From: JBMOKT01 sp049323895
GTDB lineage: Bacteria; Bacillota; Peptococcia; Peptococcales; BICA1-8
Length of the DNA: 64,000 nt
Assembly: GCA_049323895.1 (NCBI GenBank)
Contig: JBMOKT010000023.1
Coordinates: 1-64,000 of the forward strand
Reading direction: 5' to 3'
Shown here: one piece after another, positions 24,849 through 33,295 of the stretch
Layout: every line of letters begins with the position of its first letter
Position numbering within the stretch: the first letter of the stretch is position 1
Made by a program: the position numbers and the translations under genes
Notes under the pieces: model-generated
What the model was told of the DNA's origin: nothing
The model's database searches: none
Seen by the model: only the letters and a program-made list of their open reading frames with translations

Positions 24849-25945
24849 TTTACATCCCTCAAATTGTTAGCTATCTCTACCAGATCCATTTGAGCAGTCC
24901 CCATTAAATTATACAGCACGCCCTTTTCCTGCCACAAGAGGTGGCTGCTGCGTTCATACTTTCTTAGAATCCCCTTTTCACCATTAACGTTAACTATTAT
25001 GCTTTGCTCATCAGTAGGAACTATCAATGTGTGCTGCCAGTCATTAACTGCCTCCAGCTTTTGCTTCAAATCATAGGGGAGGATGGGGATATCTAAAAGC
25101 ACCTGGCGCAGTTCCCCTATATCCACTCCATTAGGCACTGATAATTCAGGGCTTGCCACTTGCTGCAGGCTTAACCACTGATTATCATCTATCCTATAGG
25201 TTAAATCAACCTGCCCCCGAGAGTAAACAGAAAAGGTTTCATTATCTAAACCCTCAGGCAAAAGCCTTGGTGAACCAAGCTGCTTTAATATCTTGTTTAC
25301 CTGACCGACATCTAAAGTAAATTCAATGCTGCTTTTATCTACTACATTTACATCCGTTTGTTCCGAAACTAGATTTGCAGGGTATTTTAAAGCAAAGGGT
25401 ATCCTTTGTTGTGCCTTCGATAAGGGCATTAATTCATATTTAGGCTGATTGACAATATTAGCCTTGCCCAACTGCTTTAAGTCTATCTCTCCTACCTTGT
25501 TCATAAAATTATTGCGCATCTGGTTGAAATCATTTACATCTAATTGGATGGTTTCAATTTTTTGCACTCTGAAAATATGAAGAAAATCAGCAGCAGCCTG
25601 CCTAACAGGCGGCACAAAAACTGTGGAAGCAAAGATTATAACAGCTGCAAAGCCCGCAGCAATTTTTCTATAATTAAACATTTTATTTTTCCAACCCTTC
25701 CATTTATATTCTTTAGCCCTCTTTTGAAAGGAAATGTAGCGAGGTGTAGCGTTAATAGACATTTCATCGGTATTTGTTTGATATATTTTTATATTCTCGC
25801 CAACAAAACCATCTAACGACTGCAGTTCCTCCAGCTTTTCCCTGCACATGGGGCATTCCTTTAAATGCTCAGTGATAATACCCCTTTGGTCATCACTTGT
25901 TTCACCATCTATATATGCCTGTAAAAGTCCTTCATTAAAATGCAC
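24845..25945 (-). CDS. Membrane anti-sigma factor with zinc-finger domain
   Basis: A 366-residue protein. The N-terminal zf-HC2/ASD module has HLKECPMC (HX3CX2C). A single membrane segment lies near residues 92-110, and the outer C-terminal 250 residues look like a DUF4367-type sensor domain. GTG start overlapping the end of the sigma-factor gene by 11 bp, so the two are translationally coupled. It probably holds the upstream sigma factor inactive until an envelope signal arrives. Confidence 0.85.
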   Translation of the reverse strand: MHFNEGLLQAYIDGETSDDQRGIITEHLKECPMCREKLEELQSLDGFVGENIKIYQTNTDEMSINATPRYISFQKRAKEYKWKGWKNKMFNYRKIAAGFAAVIIFASTVFVPPVRQAAADFLHIFRVQKIETIQLDVNDFNQMRNNFMNKVGEIDLKQLGKANIVNQPKYELMPLSKAQQRIPFALKYPANLVSEQTDVNVVDKSSIEFTLDVGQVNKILKQLGSPRLLPEGLDNETFSVYSRGQVDLTYRIDDNQWLSLQQVASPELSVPNGVDIGELRQVLLDIPILPYDLKQKLEAVNDWQHTLIVPTDEQSIIVNVNGEKGILRKYERSSHLLWQEKGVLYNLMGTAQMDLVEIANNLRDVK

Positions 25946-26465
25946 CTATATCACTTCCTTTCAGGCTTAAGAGAATTTCTTTAAACTTCTTTTTAGCCCG
26001 GGCAAGCAGCGTTCCTACTGATGTTTCTTCCAGATTGAGTATCTGAGAAATTTCATGGTAGGTATACCCCGTATACTTCAAGAGTATCAGCATTCTATCC
26101 CTATCAGACAATTGAGCTATAGCCTCCCGCACAAAGAAAGCTTCCTGGTTTTTCAGCACCGTTTCCTCTACATCAAAAGTGGATTGGGGTAAATCTATCT
26201 CCTCCCGTTTTTTCCTATTTTTCTCTGAGCGGAGATAATTATAAGTGCTATTAACGGCTACCTTAATCAGCCATGCCTTTGGATTTTGAATATTTTCCCT
26301 TTCGGTATAAAAATATTTAATTAGTGTTTCCTGTACTATATCATCTGCTGCAATGGAATCACCCAACAAAAAGGAAACCTGTTTTATCAGAATAGGATAA
26401 TAGAGATGAAACTCCCCTGAAAAATCATTGCTGCTTTTCTTAGTAGTATCCACTGCAGAAACCAC
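25935..26465 (-). CDS. ECF-type RNA polymerase sigma factor
   Basis: A 176-residue sigma-70 factor of the extracytoplasmic group. Region 2 has LLGDSIAADDIVQETLIKYF and NPKAWLIKVAVNSTYNYLR; region 4 has LSDRDRMLILLKYTGYTYHEISQIL followed by a helix-turn-helix. GTG start; GTG four codons later is also possible. First gene of the four-gene operon, whose promoter region holds a tandem 19-bp repeat. Confidence 0.93.
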   Translation of the reverse strand: MVSAVDTTKKSSNDFSGEFHLYYPILIKQVSFLLGDSIAADDIVQETLIKYFYTERENIQNPKAWLIKVAVNSTYNYLRSEKNRKKREEIDLPQSTFDVEETVLKNQEAFFVREAIAQLSDRDRMLILLKYTGYTYHEISQILNLEETSVGTLLARAKKKFKEILLSLKGSDIGAF

Positions 26466-26501
26466 ACTTTCTATTTTTTACACCCCCATCACATGGTCGA
26501 C

Positions 26502-26539
26502 CAAATTTCTTGTTCACTTACAAATTTCTTGTTCACTTA
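26502..26539. repeat. Perfect 19-bp tandem repeat upstream of the ECF sigma gene
   Basis: Two adjacent copies of CAAATTTCTTGTTCACTTA (26502-26520, 26521-26539), 37-74 bp upstream of the sigma-factor start, where a promoter or operator is expected. No clear ECF -35/-10 pair was recognised in it. Confidence 0.8.
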
Positions 26540-26687
26540 TAAGACACCCAGTAGTAAGAATTTGTGACAGGAGATTGAACAAAATTCCTAAAGGTAATTT
26601 TGTTCTCGTCTATTCGCTAACTCGTCTTTCGTCAATTCGTCAAACAATACAGCATATCATATCTTACAGAAAGTGTAACACAGCAAA

Positions 26688-26714
26688 TAAAAAACGCCAA
26701 AGATTGGCGTTTTA
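26688..26714. terminator. Intrinsic terminator-like hairpin
   Basis: AAAACGCCAA-AGA-TTGGCGTTTT with A- and T-runs on opposite sides; usable in either direction in the gap between the flavoprotein and sigma-factor genes. Confidence 0.6.
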
Positions 26715-26852
26715 AGTGGCTAGTTGTTGGTGGCTAGTTGGTTAGTCAGGTTATTATTTTCATGCCACGATGACACTATGTCACCATGTCACGTCCTATT
26801 CAATTAATAAGTCTTTATTACTCTTTCACTCTTTCACTCTTTCACTCTTACA

Positions 26853-27425
26853 CTAATTATTGATTTTCTTTATCAGCTTAGCAACATTAGCAGCAAAATG
26901 GGTTACAGTAGCTATCCCCTCTTCATCCTTAATAGCATCACCTTTAGTCTTGCCGCCAAAGACAATATTCCAGTAAGTAGAACCGGGAACTATCATATCA
27001 TTAATCATGAACATCATCATCATTTCCTGGTAGGAATTAGTTATCCCCCCTCTACGGGCAACGGCAATGGGTCCTCCTACTTTCCAGGTTAAAAATTTAT
27101 TGGAACTGCGCGAAACCATGCCAATTCTCTGTAAAGCATTCATTAGGTCTCCCCGAGGTGTACCGAAGTAAACCGGAGCTCCAACTATAAATCCTTGGGC
27201 ATCCCTTATCTCATCAATAATTTCATTTAATCCGTCATTAAGGGAACACTTGCCAAGTTCACCACAACGGTAGCAGGCTATACATCCCTTAATATCCTTG
27301 CCCACTAAGGTCAATATTTTTGCTTCTAAGCCTTGTTTCTCAATTTCATTTTTACAAACCTCAAGCACCTGGTGAGTATTTCCCTCAGACCTGGGGCTTC
27401 CAGATAACAAAACCACTTTATGCAT
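26853..27425 (-). CDS. Iron-sulfur flavoprotein (Isf-type, NADPH-dependent FMN reductase family)
   Basis: A 190-residue flavodoxin-like protein with the FMN-phosphate loop LSGSPRSEGNTHQVL and the compact cluster motif CIACYRCGELGKC (CX2CX2CX5C) that defines Isf proteins of anaerobes. ATG at 27425 has AGGAGG six bases upstream; a longer reading overlaps the preceding gene. It starts 10 bp after the ThiS/MoaD-like gene. Isf proteins pass electrons from ferredoxin, often in oxygen or redox stress. Confidence 0.88.
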   Translation of the reverse strand: MHKVVLLSGSPRSEGNTHQVLEVCKNEIEKQGLEAKILTLVGKDIKGCIACYRCGELGKCSLNDGLNEIIDEIRDAQGFIVGAPVYFGTPRGDLMNALQRIGMVSRSSNKFLTWKVGGPIAVARRGGITNSYQEMMMMFMINDMIVPGSTYWNIVFGGKTKGDAIKDEEGIATVTHFAANVAKLIKKINN

Positions 27426-27435
27426 TTTCATCCTC

Positions 27436-27666
27436 CTATCCTCCAATTAAAGCAGGTAATATAGAAATCTCATCACCTTCATTTAAAACATAGCTGCTAT
27501 ACTCAATTTTCCCGTTGACAGCAATCAGATAATTCCCTTCAGCGCTGCTTTGGATTCCTAACTCATCCAGCACTGTTTTTAGGGTAGTACCCTCCTGGTA
27601 TGTTTTTGCCTGTTCTTCATCAGTTTTTATCCAGGGAATTTTTACCTTAAGAAGTATATTAACCAT
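27436..27666 (-). CDS. ThiS/MoaD-family ubiquitin-like protein
   Basis: A 76-residue beta-grasp protein ending in Gly-Gly (PALIGG), the site that is adenylated and thiocarboxylated for sulfur transfer in molybdopterin or thiamine synthesis. In many anaerobes such a gene follows a tungsten aldehyde oxidoreductase gene; here a relic of one lies directly upstream. So a role in the tungstopterin cofactor is the best guess. Confidence 0.85.
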   Translation of the reverse strand: MVNILLKVKIPWIKTDEEQAKTYQEGTTLKTVLDELGIQSSAEGNYLIAVNGKIEYSSYVLNEGDEISILPALIGG

Positions 27667-27688
27667 TTTTTTCTTTTCTCCTTCTAAT

Positions 27689-27784
27689 TTATTTTAAGTC
27701 TTCGTCAAATATGTCAAAAGCTGCACCATTGGCAGGATTTGCCTCAGTATAGAAGAATTCAGGAAGCCTGTCATGGGCTGCAGT
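27689..27784 (-). pseudogene. Relic of the 3' end of an aldehyde:ferredoxin oxidoreductase gene
   Basis: Thirty-one codons open to TAA at 27689, reading HDRLPEFFYTEANPANGAAF and then DIFDEDLK. This resembles the LPxxFFxEPLP...VFD segment close to the C-terminus of clostridial aldehyde:ferredoxin oxidoreductases. A stop codon (27785-27787) precedes it and no start is seen. It lies 22 bp before the ThiS/MoaD-like gene, in the place where the full gene would be. Confidence 0.6.
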
Positions 27785-27787
27785 TCA

Positions 27788-28069
27788 CCCCTCTACTAAT
27801 AAGTATTTATTCTATTTCTGCATATCTTATAATTACCCTTTTAATTGATTATAAAACATAGAACAAAACATCTTGCAGGTGTTTTGTTCTCGTCTAATCG
27901 TCTAGTCGTAATTTAGATTTATTCGTTTTCATATTTTTATAATCTTTGTTAATCTATGTGGTGTTTTGCAAGGTTAGCAAAAAAAAACTTGCTAGTTGGT
28001 AAGACCAGCAAGTAAGTGAGGAGGTAGATTATTTTATGAATAGTCTACCTTGATAACTTGGTAACAAAT
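27788..28069. other. Intergenic stretch with decayed sequence and word repeats
   Basis: About 280 bp without a gene. It holds TCGTCTAATCGTCTAGTCGT word repeats near 27893-27910, like those at 26607-26640, and a short AAAAAAACTTGCTAGTTGG...CCAGCAAGTAAGT pairing (27978-28015) which may serve as a weak terminator for the GntR gene. Confidence 0.5.
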
Positions 28070-28729
28070 TTATTCAAAATGATTAGACAGCTTACTGCCT
28101 AATTCTTCAATATGTTGTTGAACAGCTAGGGCAGCTTTTTTCGAATCTCCTTCTTGGAAAGCATCATATATTCTTTGATGTTGAAGAACGAGAGAAGGAA
28201 AACCCATAGTTGATTTAGCAAATGTTAAATATGGTAAGTGGGCCATATTGACCATTGACCATACTCGGTATATCAAATTGCTTCCCGTAGATTTTATGAT
28301 CAATTCATGAAAGGCAATATCGTTTTCAATAAAATCAGGACGGTTGCCTTCTTCTGCACACCTTATCATATTATCGAGCAGTTGTTTAAACTTCTCTAAC
28401 AAAACTTCATCTAACTTTTCTGTTACAACTTGGGCACTGTATCCTTCCAGCAGGACCCTGAGTTTATAAGCTTCAAAAACTTCTTCCTTATTTACAACTT
28501 TCACGAAGGCACCTTTGTAAGGCTGTGTTTCAACAATACCCATTTGTTCCAGCTCTCTAATTGCTTCCCTGACTGGGGCCTGGCTTACATCCAATTCTTT
28601 AGCGATTCTTGTTTCTACAATTCTCTCCCCCGGAGCAATTTCCCCATTAAGGATGGCATCAGTTAAAATTTTTCTAATTTCATGCCTTAATACTTTTTTT
28701 TCAAGAGCTTTTTCACCATTTGCCTTCAC
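28070..28729 (-). CDS. GntR/FadR-family transcriptional regulator
   Basis: A 219-residue regulator. N-terminal winged helix-turn-helix (ILNGEIAPGERIVETRIAKELDVSQAPVREAIRELEQMG) and C-terminal all-helical FCD ligand domain with the metal-binding pattern D...H (ENDIAFHELI, QHQRIYDAF, QQHIEEL). GTG at 28729 has GAGGTG just upstream; GTG at 28741 overlaps it. Ligands of this family are usually small carboxylic acids. Its target is not evident. Confidence 0.92.
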   Translation of the reverse strand: MKANGEKALEKKVLRHEIRKILTDAILNGEIAPGERIVETRIAKELDVSQAPVREAIRELEQMGIVETQPYKGAFVKVVNKEEVFEAYKLRVLLEGYSAQVVTEKLDEVLLEKFKQLLDNMIRCAEEGNRPDFIENDIAFHELIIKSTGSNLIYRVWSMVNMAHLPYLTFAKSTMGFPSLVLQHQRIYDAFQEGDSKKAALAVQQHIEELGSKLSNHFE

Positions 28730-28760
28730 AGGGCACCTCACATTTGATTGTGATTTATTT

Positions 28761-28774
28761 AATAATCGATTATT
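28761..28774. promoter_or_regulatory. Candidate GntR operator
   Basis: Perfect palindrome AATAATCGATTATT next to a TATAAT box (28781-28787 region) and about 32 bp from the GntR start. Position fits autoregulation; untested. Confidence 0.5.
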
Positions 28775-28851
28775 TATTATTTATAATATAGGCTTGCACA
28801 TTTTTTGTCAATAGAAAAAAATGCTGAGAAACTCAGCACAGATTGAAGACA

Positions 28852-28878
28852 AACCCCGGATTTTTTCCGGGGTTTTCT
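28852..28878 (-). terminator. Terminator of the transposase gene
   Basis: AAACCCCGGA-TTTTTT-CCGGGGTTT stem just after the transposase stop codon, inside the IS. Confidence 0.6.
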
Positions 28879-30289
28879 ATGCAATGTTTAAAATAGGTTG
28901 CAAAAAGAGCCTTTTTATAAAAGATAAAGAGATATTTCTATCCCTTCTAAACAATATATTCGCTATCCTTTTCATATTCTGGCAAGCCGAAGTAAGCCAG
29001 CACTGCATGCCGACTTTAGCTAGTCCTCTATATTTTGCATATCTTAATCCATGAAGCTCCTTTGCCTCAGCAAACGAGCGTTCTATAGTTTCAGATCGTC
29101 TAAGCTTTAATTGCTTGCCATAATCGCTCAGTCTTCTTAATCTAGTTTCTTCTTTGTATGCTTCATGGATATGCCGCGTGATAGTTCTAATATTTTGTTT
29201 GTTCTGAGTACATTGAGCTAAGCTTGGACAATTTGAACATATTTCGGCTTTTGATTTATAATGTCTTACTCCAGTTCTATCTGTGCGGGTATAACTTAGT
29301 ATATTATTTTCGGGACATAAGTAATAATCAAACTCAGGAACATATTTAAAAGCTGTTTTTTTATAAATGCCTCTTTTACCATATGGAGTCCTATAAGCAA
29401 CTACTCCAAAAATATCTTCATCGTGAAAGTATTTATGAATTTCAGTTGTATCATAACCGGCATCTAATGCTACTGCTTGAGGCTTAAGACCAAATTTCTC
29501 TTTTATTCTTCTTTGTCTATTAACATATACAGTACTATCATGATAGTTACCCGGGGTTACAAAGCTATCAATGATTATATTATTTTTACCATCAACTGTC
29601 CTATGGTCAAGATAGAAAAATCCTTCAGGTTTATTGTCTCTATACATATAGCCGCTATCAGGATCGGTAGTGCTTACCTTTACTTCTTTTTCCTTTGGGC
29701 CGTTATCATCATCGTCAAAAGGTTTTTTGTCTTCCTCTTCACGAATAGCATTTACTTCTTCTAATACATCCTTGGTATATTTTCTAGCATCCTTTAAAAC
29801 ATGACCCCGGTTAAATTTCTTTTTATTGGCGTTAGCTTTAACATGGGTAGAATCGCTGAAAAACTCTTGGGCATCAATGAGCTGATTTTTCAAAGCCTGA
29901 TGTACAATTTCATTAAAGACTTCTTCGAATACATCGGTATCTTTAAATCTTCGGATGTAGTTTTTACTAATAGTAGAAAAATGGGGAACTGGTTCGGAAA
30001 TATTTAATCCTAAAAACCATCTATATGCCATATTTACTTGAATCTCTCGTATTGTTTGTCTAATTGACCTAATTCCAAATATGTAACTTAAAAACATTAT
30101 TTTAAAAAGAATGACTGGGTCGATGCTTGCCCGTCCATTGTCATGACAATAGTATGGTTCAACCAATTTATATATAAATTTAAAATCAATATATTTATTT
30201 AACTTCCTAACCAAATGGTTTTCCGGAACTAAATCTTCTATTAATACAAATTCATACCCATTTTCTGCTTTATCTTTTTTAGTCATCAT
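28877..30289 (-). CDS. IS1182-family transposase
   Basis: A 470-residue DDE transposase that appears intact. N-terminal DUF772-like segment with YCHDNGRASIDPVILFKIMFL, catalytic residues in FFSDSTHVKA (first Asp), VALDAGYDTTEI (second Asp) and RSFAEAKELHGLRYAKYRG (Glu). A Cys cluster CSNCPSLAQC lies between. Length is typical for the family. It is probably still able to move. Confidence 0.93.
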   Translation of the reverse strand: MMTKKDKAENGYEFVLIEDLVPENHLVRKLNKYIDFKFIYKLVEPYYCHDNGRASIDPVILFKIMFLSYIFGIRSIRQTIREIQVNMAYRWFLGLNISEPVPHFSTISKNYIRRFKDTDVFEEVFNEIVHQALKNQLIDAQEFFSDSTHVKANANKKKFNRGHVLKDARKYTKDVLEEVNAIREEEDKKPFDDDDNGPKEKEVKVSTTDPDSGYMYRDNKPEGFFYLDHRTVDGKNNIIIDSFVTPGNYHDSTVYVNRQRRIKEKFGLKPQAVALDAGYDTTEIHKYFHDEDIFGVVAYRTPYGKRGIYKKTAFKYVPEFDYYLCPENNILSYTRTDRTGVRHYKSKAEICSNCPSLAQCTQNKQNIRTITRHIHEAYKEETRLRRLSDYGKQLKLRRSETIERSFAEAKELHGLRYAKYRGLAKVGMQCWLTSACQNMKRIANILFRRDRNISLSFIKRLFLQPILNIA

Positions 30290-30399
30290 ATCAAAATTGT
30301 CCCCTTATGCTTTTTCTTCTATTTTACTACGAAAAACAAAAAAGCTGCTGGCAAAGTTTTCACTTTGTCAACAGCCTGTGCTGAGAAACTCAGCATTTT

Positions 30400-30933
30400 T
30401 TAATCTAAATAAAAATGTGTTCCACCTGCATACTCATCCGTAAAATAGGCTGTAACTGAATATGTTCCGGGGATAGCGGGCTTAAATGTACCTCCATAAA
30501 ATACTGTAGAAAATCCAGGCTCAAAAATCTGATTAGATACATATGGACCATAATACTGCCAAACAGTTTGGCTTTCCGGATAATTAGAGATGCCTTTAAC
30601 AATAATGGAATAATTTGGTCCGCTATACTCCTTAGCAACTGGCTGTCCAGAATTGTTTTCAACGGTTAATAGGAAAGTAATTATTTCATTTACTAAAAGG
30701 GTTTCTTTACTAAGGGATAAATTATATGTCAATTCTGCTGCTACCTGAGGTTCTTTATCAACTATACAGTTTCCAAGAAAAGGCTTCGGAAGTTCCTTGC
30801 CCTTGTCCAGCTTAATCTCTAGTCCATGGGGAAGAGATTCCTTTTCCTTGAAACCTGTTTTTGCAAAAGCTGTGCCCATACTCATAAGGTAAATAAGGAC
30901 TATGCAGAGTAATGTAATTATTTTCCTATACAA
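30400..30933 (-). CDS. Secreted protein with a BsuPI-like beta-sandwich domain
   Basis: About 177 residues. TTG at 30933 has AAAGGAGGGG seven bases upstream and gives a clean signal peptide (YRKIITLLCIVLIYLMSMGTAFA). The mature part has LLVNEIITFLLTVENNSGQPV and GTYSVTAYF, like the BsuPI proteinase-inhibitor fold. Its stop codon (30400-30402) lies exactly at the right end of the insertion sequence, so the C-terminus may have been altered by the insertion. Function unknown. Confidence 0.65.
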   Translation of the reverse strand: MYRKIITLLCIVLIYLMSMGTAFAKTGFKEKESLPHGLEIKLDKGKELPKPFLGNCIVDKEPQVAAELTYNLSLSKETLLVNEIITFLLTVENNSGQPVAKEYSGPNYSIIVKGISNYPESQTVWQYYGPYVSNQIFEPGFSTVFYGGTFKPAIPGTYSVTAYFTDEYAGGTHFYLD

Positions 30934-31068
30934 AAATACCCCTCCTTTTGGTTTCATTCGCCTTAATGCTACCAAAAATTAAAGGGGTTTAAAACCAGCT
31001 TTAGTCTTAAATGTTATCAGACCTTATTCCTAATTATTATAGTGATTAATCCCTGTTTTAATCAATTC

Positions 31069-31537
31069 CTAACCTAACTCATAGCAATTATTTTTTTGTA
31101 ATTCACTTATAATAAATTTACGTAATTTCCCACTAGTCAGGGGTCTGCAAAAATAGTATCCTTGACCAAGATTACAGCCGGCTTCCCTTAAAAAAAGTAA
31201 TTGTGAACTATTTTCTATTCCCTCTGCAAGAACTATAAAGTTTAAATTGTTTCCCATAGTTATTATTGTTTTAACTATTTGTTTCCCATTTATATTATTT
31301 GATAAATCGGCAATAAAAGATTTATCAATTTTTAGTTTATCTATGGGCAAATGCTTTAGAATACTTAATGAAGAAAAACCTATTCCGAAATCATCAATTG
31401 CCAGTTTTATTCAGTATTTGTTAAAGCTTTTCTTAATGCATTTTCAATTTTAATCTTTCTGAAAGAACATGATTAATATTGTATAGTTAAAGAAGATTAA
31501 TATTATTTGTATCAATATCAATAGCTAAAACAATACA
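31069..31537 (-). pseudogene. Decayed GGDEF-EAL cyclic-di-GMP gene
   Basis: Three fragments in different frames: a GGDEF-like VLAIDIDTNNINLL ended by a stop (about 31485-31536), the start of an EAL domain SERLKIENALRKALTNTE then stop (about 31400-31460), and its end LAIDDFGIGFSSLSILKHLPIDKLKIDKSF through LAEGIE and GYYFCRPL to 31069. About 150 residues of the EAL domain, including the EAL motif itself, are missing. The longest open part (31069-31350) begins with ATG but cannot be an active phosphodiesterase. Confidence 0.8.
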
Positions 31538-31538
31538 T

Positions 31539-32840
31539 TTACGAAGTTTTGAATTGTTGTGTTAAAGCAGTCAAATCTTTACTGACTATGGCTAGTTCTT
31601 GGATTGCGCTTATAATTTGTTTAATCCCTTCGCCTTGCTGTTCAGTACTGCTTGCAACTTCCTCAGTTCCTGCTGCAAATTCTTCTACTACTGCCGATAT
31701 TTCCTGAATAGTAGCCCCTATTTGCTGGCTAGAGGATGCTATTTCTTCCGATAAAATATTAATTTCTTTAACCTGTCTAGTACTCTCCCTATTACCTTTG
31801 ATAATATTTTCAAAAGCTTCCTTCGTTTTTTGGGATGCCTCAATTCCTTTGTTGACCTCTTTTTCTGAATTAGCCATAAGCTTTACAACTTCATTGGTAT
31901 TTCCTTGGGTTTTATTTATAAGTAGTCGTATACTATTAGTGGAGCCTCGAGATTGTTCAGCGAGTTTTCTTATTTCTTCAGCTACAACTGAGAAACCCCT
32001 GCCTGCTTCCCCCGCCCGTGCAGCCTCAATGGCAGCATTTAATGCCAATAGATTTGTTTGCTCTGCGATACCATTTATTAGATCTAATATTTGGGCAATT
32101 TCCTGAGCATCATTATCTAATAATTTTATGGAATTCCCAACGGTTTGAGAAAAATCAGCAATATCCTTCATGGTGTTTATATTTTCATTTACAGTAAATG
32201 CACCACCTTCAGCTGCTTCTATAACTTGACCTGCTGAAGCAGCCAGAATTCTTAATTTACTATTAATATTTTGAATATTTTGTACCATATTATCTATGGC
32301 TTGTGCTATTTCAGATATCTGTTGGCTTTGTTCATTAGCTCCATTTGCTAATTCCTGTACTGTACAAACAATTTCTCCACTTGCTGTGTCTATTTGTTTA
32401 GAACTTGCAGCTAGTTGGTCACTATTGGAAGAGATATTCTCAGAAGCGGCTTGAAGTTGCTCGATTAATAAACGGAAATTATCAATAGTATGATTAAATA
32501 CACCTGCTAATTGACCAAATTCATCCTTTGTTCTTATTTCTGCCTTTTGTGTAAGGTTATTCTCACCTAACTTATTACCAAGGGCAGTAAGGTTGTCAAG
32601 AGGTTTTCTTATAAACTGTCTAACTACAAAAAAAGCAATTATGCTAGCCAAAAAAATCGAAACTATGCCCGATGCAATATTCGTCATTAAAATATTGTCA
32701 GTCCAATTTACAGCATATTGTAAAAAAACTGACCTTCCAGTTGTAATAACTAAAAATGAAATAATGATAGATAAGGTTATCTTAAACTGTAAGCCAAAAC
32801 GTACTTTTATAATATTGTTCTTTAATGTAAAATTCGCCAT
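31539..32840 (-). CDS. Methyl-accepting chemotaxis protein with minimal sensor
   Basis: About 433 residues. Two N-terminal membrane segments (about 23-40 and 55-75) with only a short outer loop, a HAMP domain (RQFIRKPLDNLTALGNKL) and the long cytoplasmic signalling coiled coil with the tip EQTNLLALNAAIEAARAGEAGRGFSVVAEEIR. Lacks a real extracellular ligand domain, so it may sense membrane or cytoplasmic state. ATG at 32840 with GGAGG. It follows the DUF2294 gene by 28 bp, behind a shared structured leader. Confidence 0.93.
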   Translation of the reverse strand: MANFTLKNNIIKVRFGLQFKITLSIIISFLVITTGRSVFLQYAVNWTDNILMTNIASGIVSIFLASIIAFFVVRQFIRKPLDNLTALGNKLGENNLTQKAEIRTKDEFGQLAGVFNHTIDNFRLLIEQLQAASENISSNSDQLAASSKQIDTASGEIVCTVQELANGANEQSQQISEIAQAIDNMVQNIQNINSKLRILAASAGQVIEAAEGGAFTVNENINTMKDIADFSQTVGNSIKLLDNDAQEIAQILDLINGIAEQTNLLALNAAIEAARAGEAGRGFSVVAEEIRKLAEQSRGSTNSIRLLINKTQGNTNEVVKLMANSEKEVNKGIEASQKTKEAFENIIKGNRESTRQVKEINILSEEIASSSQQIGATIQEISAVVEEFAAGTEEVASSTEQQGEGIKQIISAIQELAIVSKDLTALTQQFKTS

Positions 32841-32868
32841 CTTAATTGCCTCCAATAACAATAAACTA

Positions 32869-33192
32869 TTAATCTATTTTTTTAAAGAGAAACATACCGA
32901 AAGTTATATTGGTAGATGTATCAAAATCAATTACCAATTTTATAGGCTTAAAACCAGTTATCTTTTTAAATTGCGCAAAAATCTCCTTTTCCTCGTGTTT
33001 TACGATTTTTTTACGCAAATTTATCCAATCTTCCTTTAAATCTGGGATACCATCTAGATATTCTTCGATATGTAAGGATGTTTGTTTGATAGTGAAACAA
33101 ATAACATTCCTGTCAGATTCTACTTTAACCCAAACTTCTTCCGGACCTTTTCCAAATATATTTTTATGTATATCTGTTAAAAAAACTCGCAA
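32869..33192 (-). CDS. DUF2294/MpsC-like protein
   Basis: About 107 residues or slightly more. The family signature FGKGPEEVWVKVESDRNVICF is near the N-terminus, with the Phe/Ile-rich FDTSTNITFGMFLF near the end. TTG at 33192 has no ribosome-binding site; an in-frame ATT nine codons upstream (33217-33219) lies after GAGGTGG and is a possible rare start. Homologues pair with sodium-dependent membrane potential systems or with signalling genes. Here it precedes a chemoreceptor gene. Confidence 0.7.
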   Translation of the reverse strand: MRVFLTDIHKNIFGKGPEEVWVKVESDRNVICFTIKQTSLHIEEYLDGIPDLKEDWINLRKKIVKHEEKEIFAQFKKITGFKPIKLVIDFDTSTNITFGMFLFKKID

Positions 33193-33251
33193 CTGTTTCT
33201 CAATATTTATTACATTAATAAAATAGCCACCACCTCAAAAGAGCTTAAAGC

Positions 33252-33295
33252 AAAAAAAGCACACCAAATCTAAAGTTTTAGAAATTGGTGCGCCT
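33252..33295 (-). terminator. Leader terminator before the DUF2294-chemoreceptor operon
   Basis: Long stem GCGCACCAATTTCTAAA...TTTAGATTTGGTGTGC (33259-33293) followed on the minus strand by seven T. It lies between a structured leader and the first gene of the operon, about 60 bp upstream, so transcription must be allowed past it. Confidence 0.85.

Larger units (their letters stand above)
26466..26852. other. 387-bp intergenic region of short word repeats
   Basis: No gene. It contains the sigma-operon promoter region, a terminator at 26688-26714, repeated words based on GGCTAGTT, TCGTC/TTCGTC words, a TGACACTATGTCACCATGTCA inverted word set, and four copies of an 8-bp CTCTTTCA unit near 26820-26845. 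Similar word tracts recur elsewhere in the window. Confidence 0.7.
28815..30402. mobile_element. IS1182-type insertion sequence
   Basis: An element of about 1.59 kb carrying one transposase. The ends are inverted repeats: at left A-run plus TGCTGAGAAACTCAGCACAG (28822-28841), at right its complement (30376-30395 plus T-run), with further similarity inwards (GACAAA/TTTGTC). Each end is itself a TGCTGAG-AAA-CTCAGCA hairpin with an A/T-run outwards, so each can end transcription entering or leaving the element. No target duplication could be read because the ends lie in A/T runs. Confidence 0.88.

Noticed and set aside
26820..26850. CTCTTTCA tandem units and the 43.4-kb AATTATCAATTTTC repeats as a CRISPR array
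   Set aside because: Units are too short, have no unique spacers and no cas genes are near.
31069..31350. Intact 93-residue EAL protein
   Set aside because: It is the tail of a broken EAL domain; upstream fragments in other frames show the gene is decayed and the catalytic part is missing.
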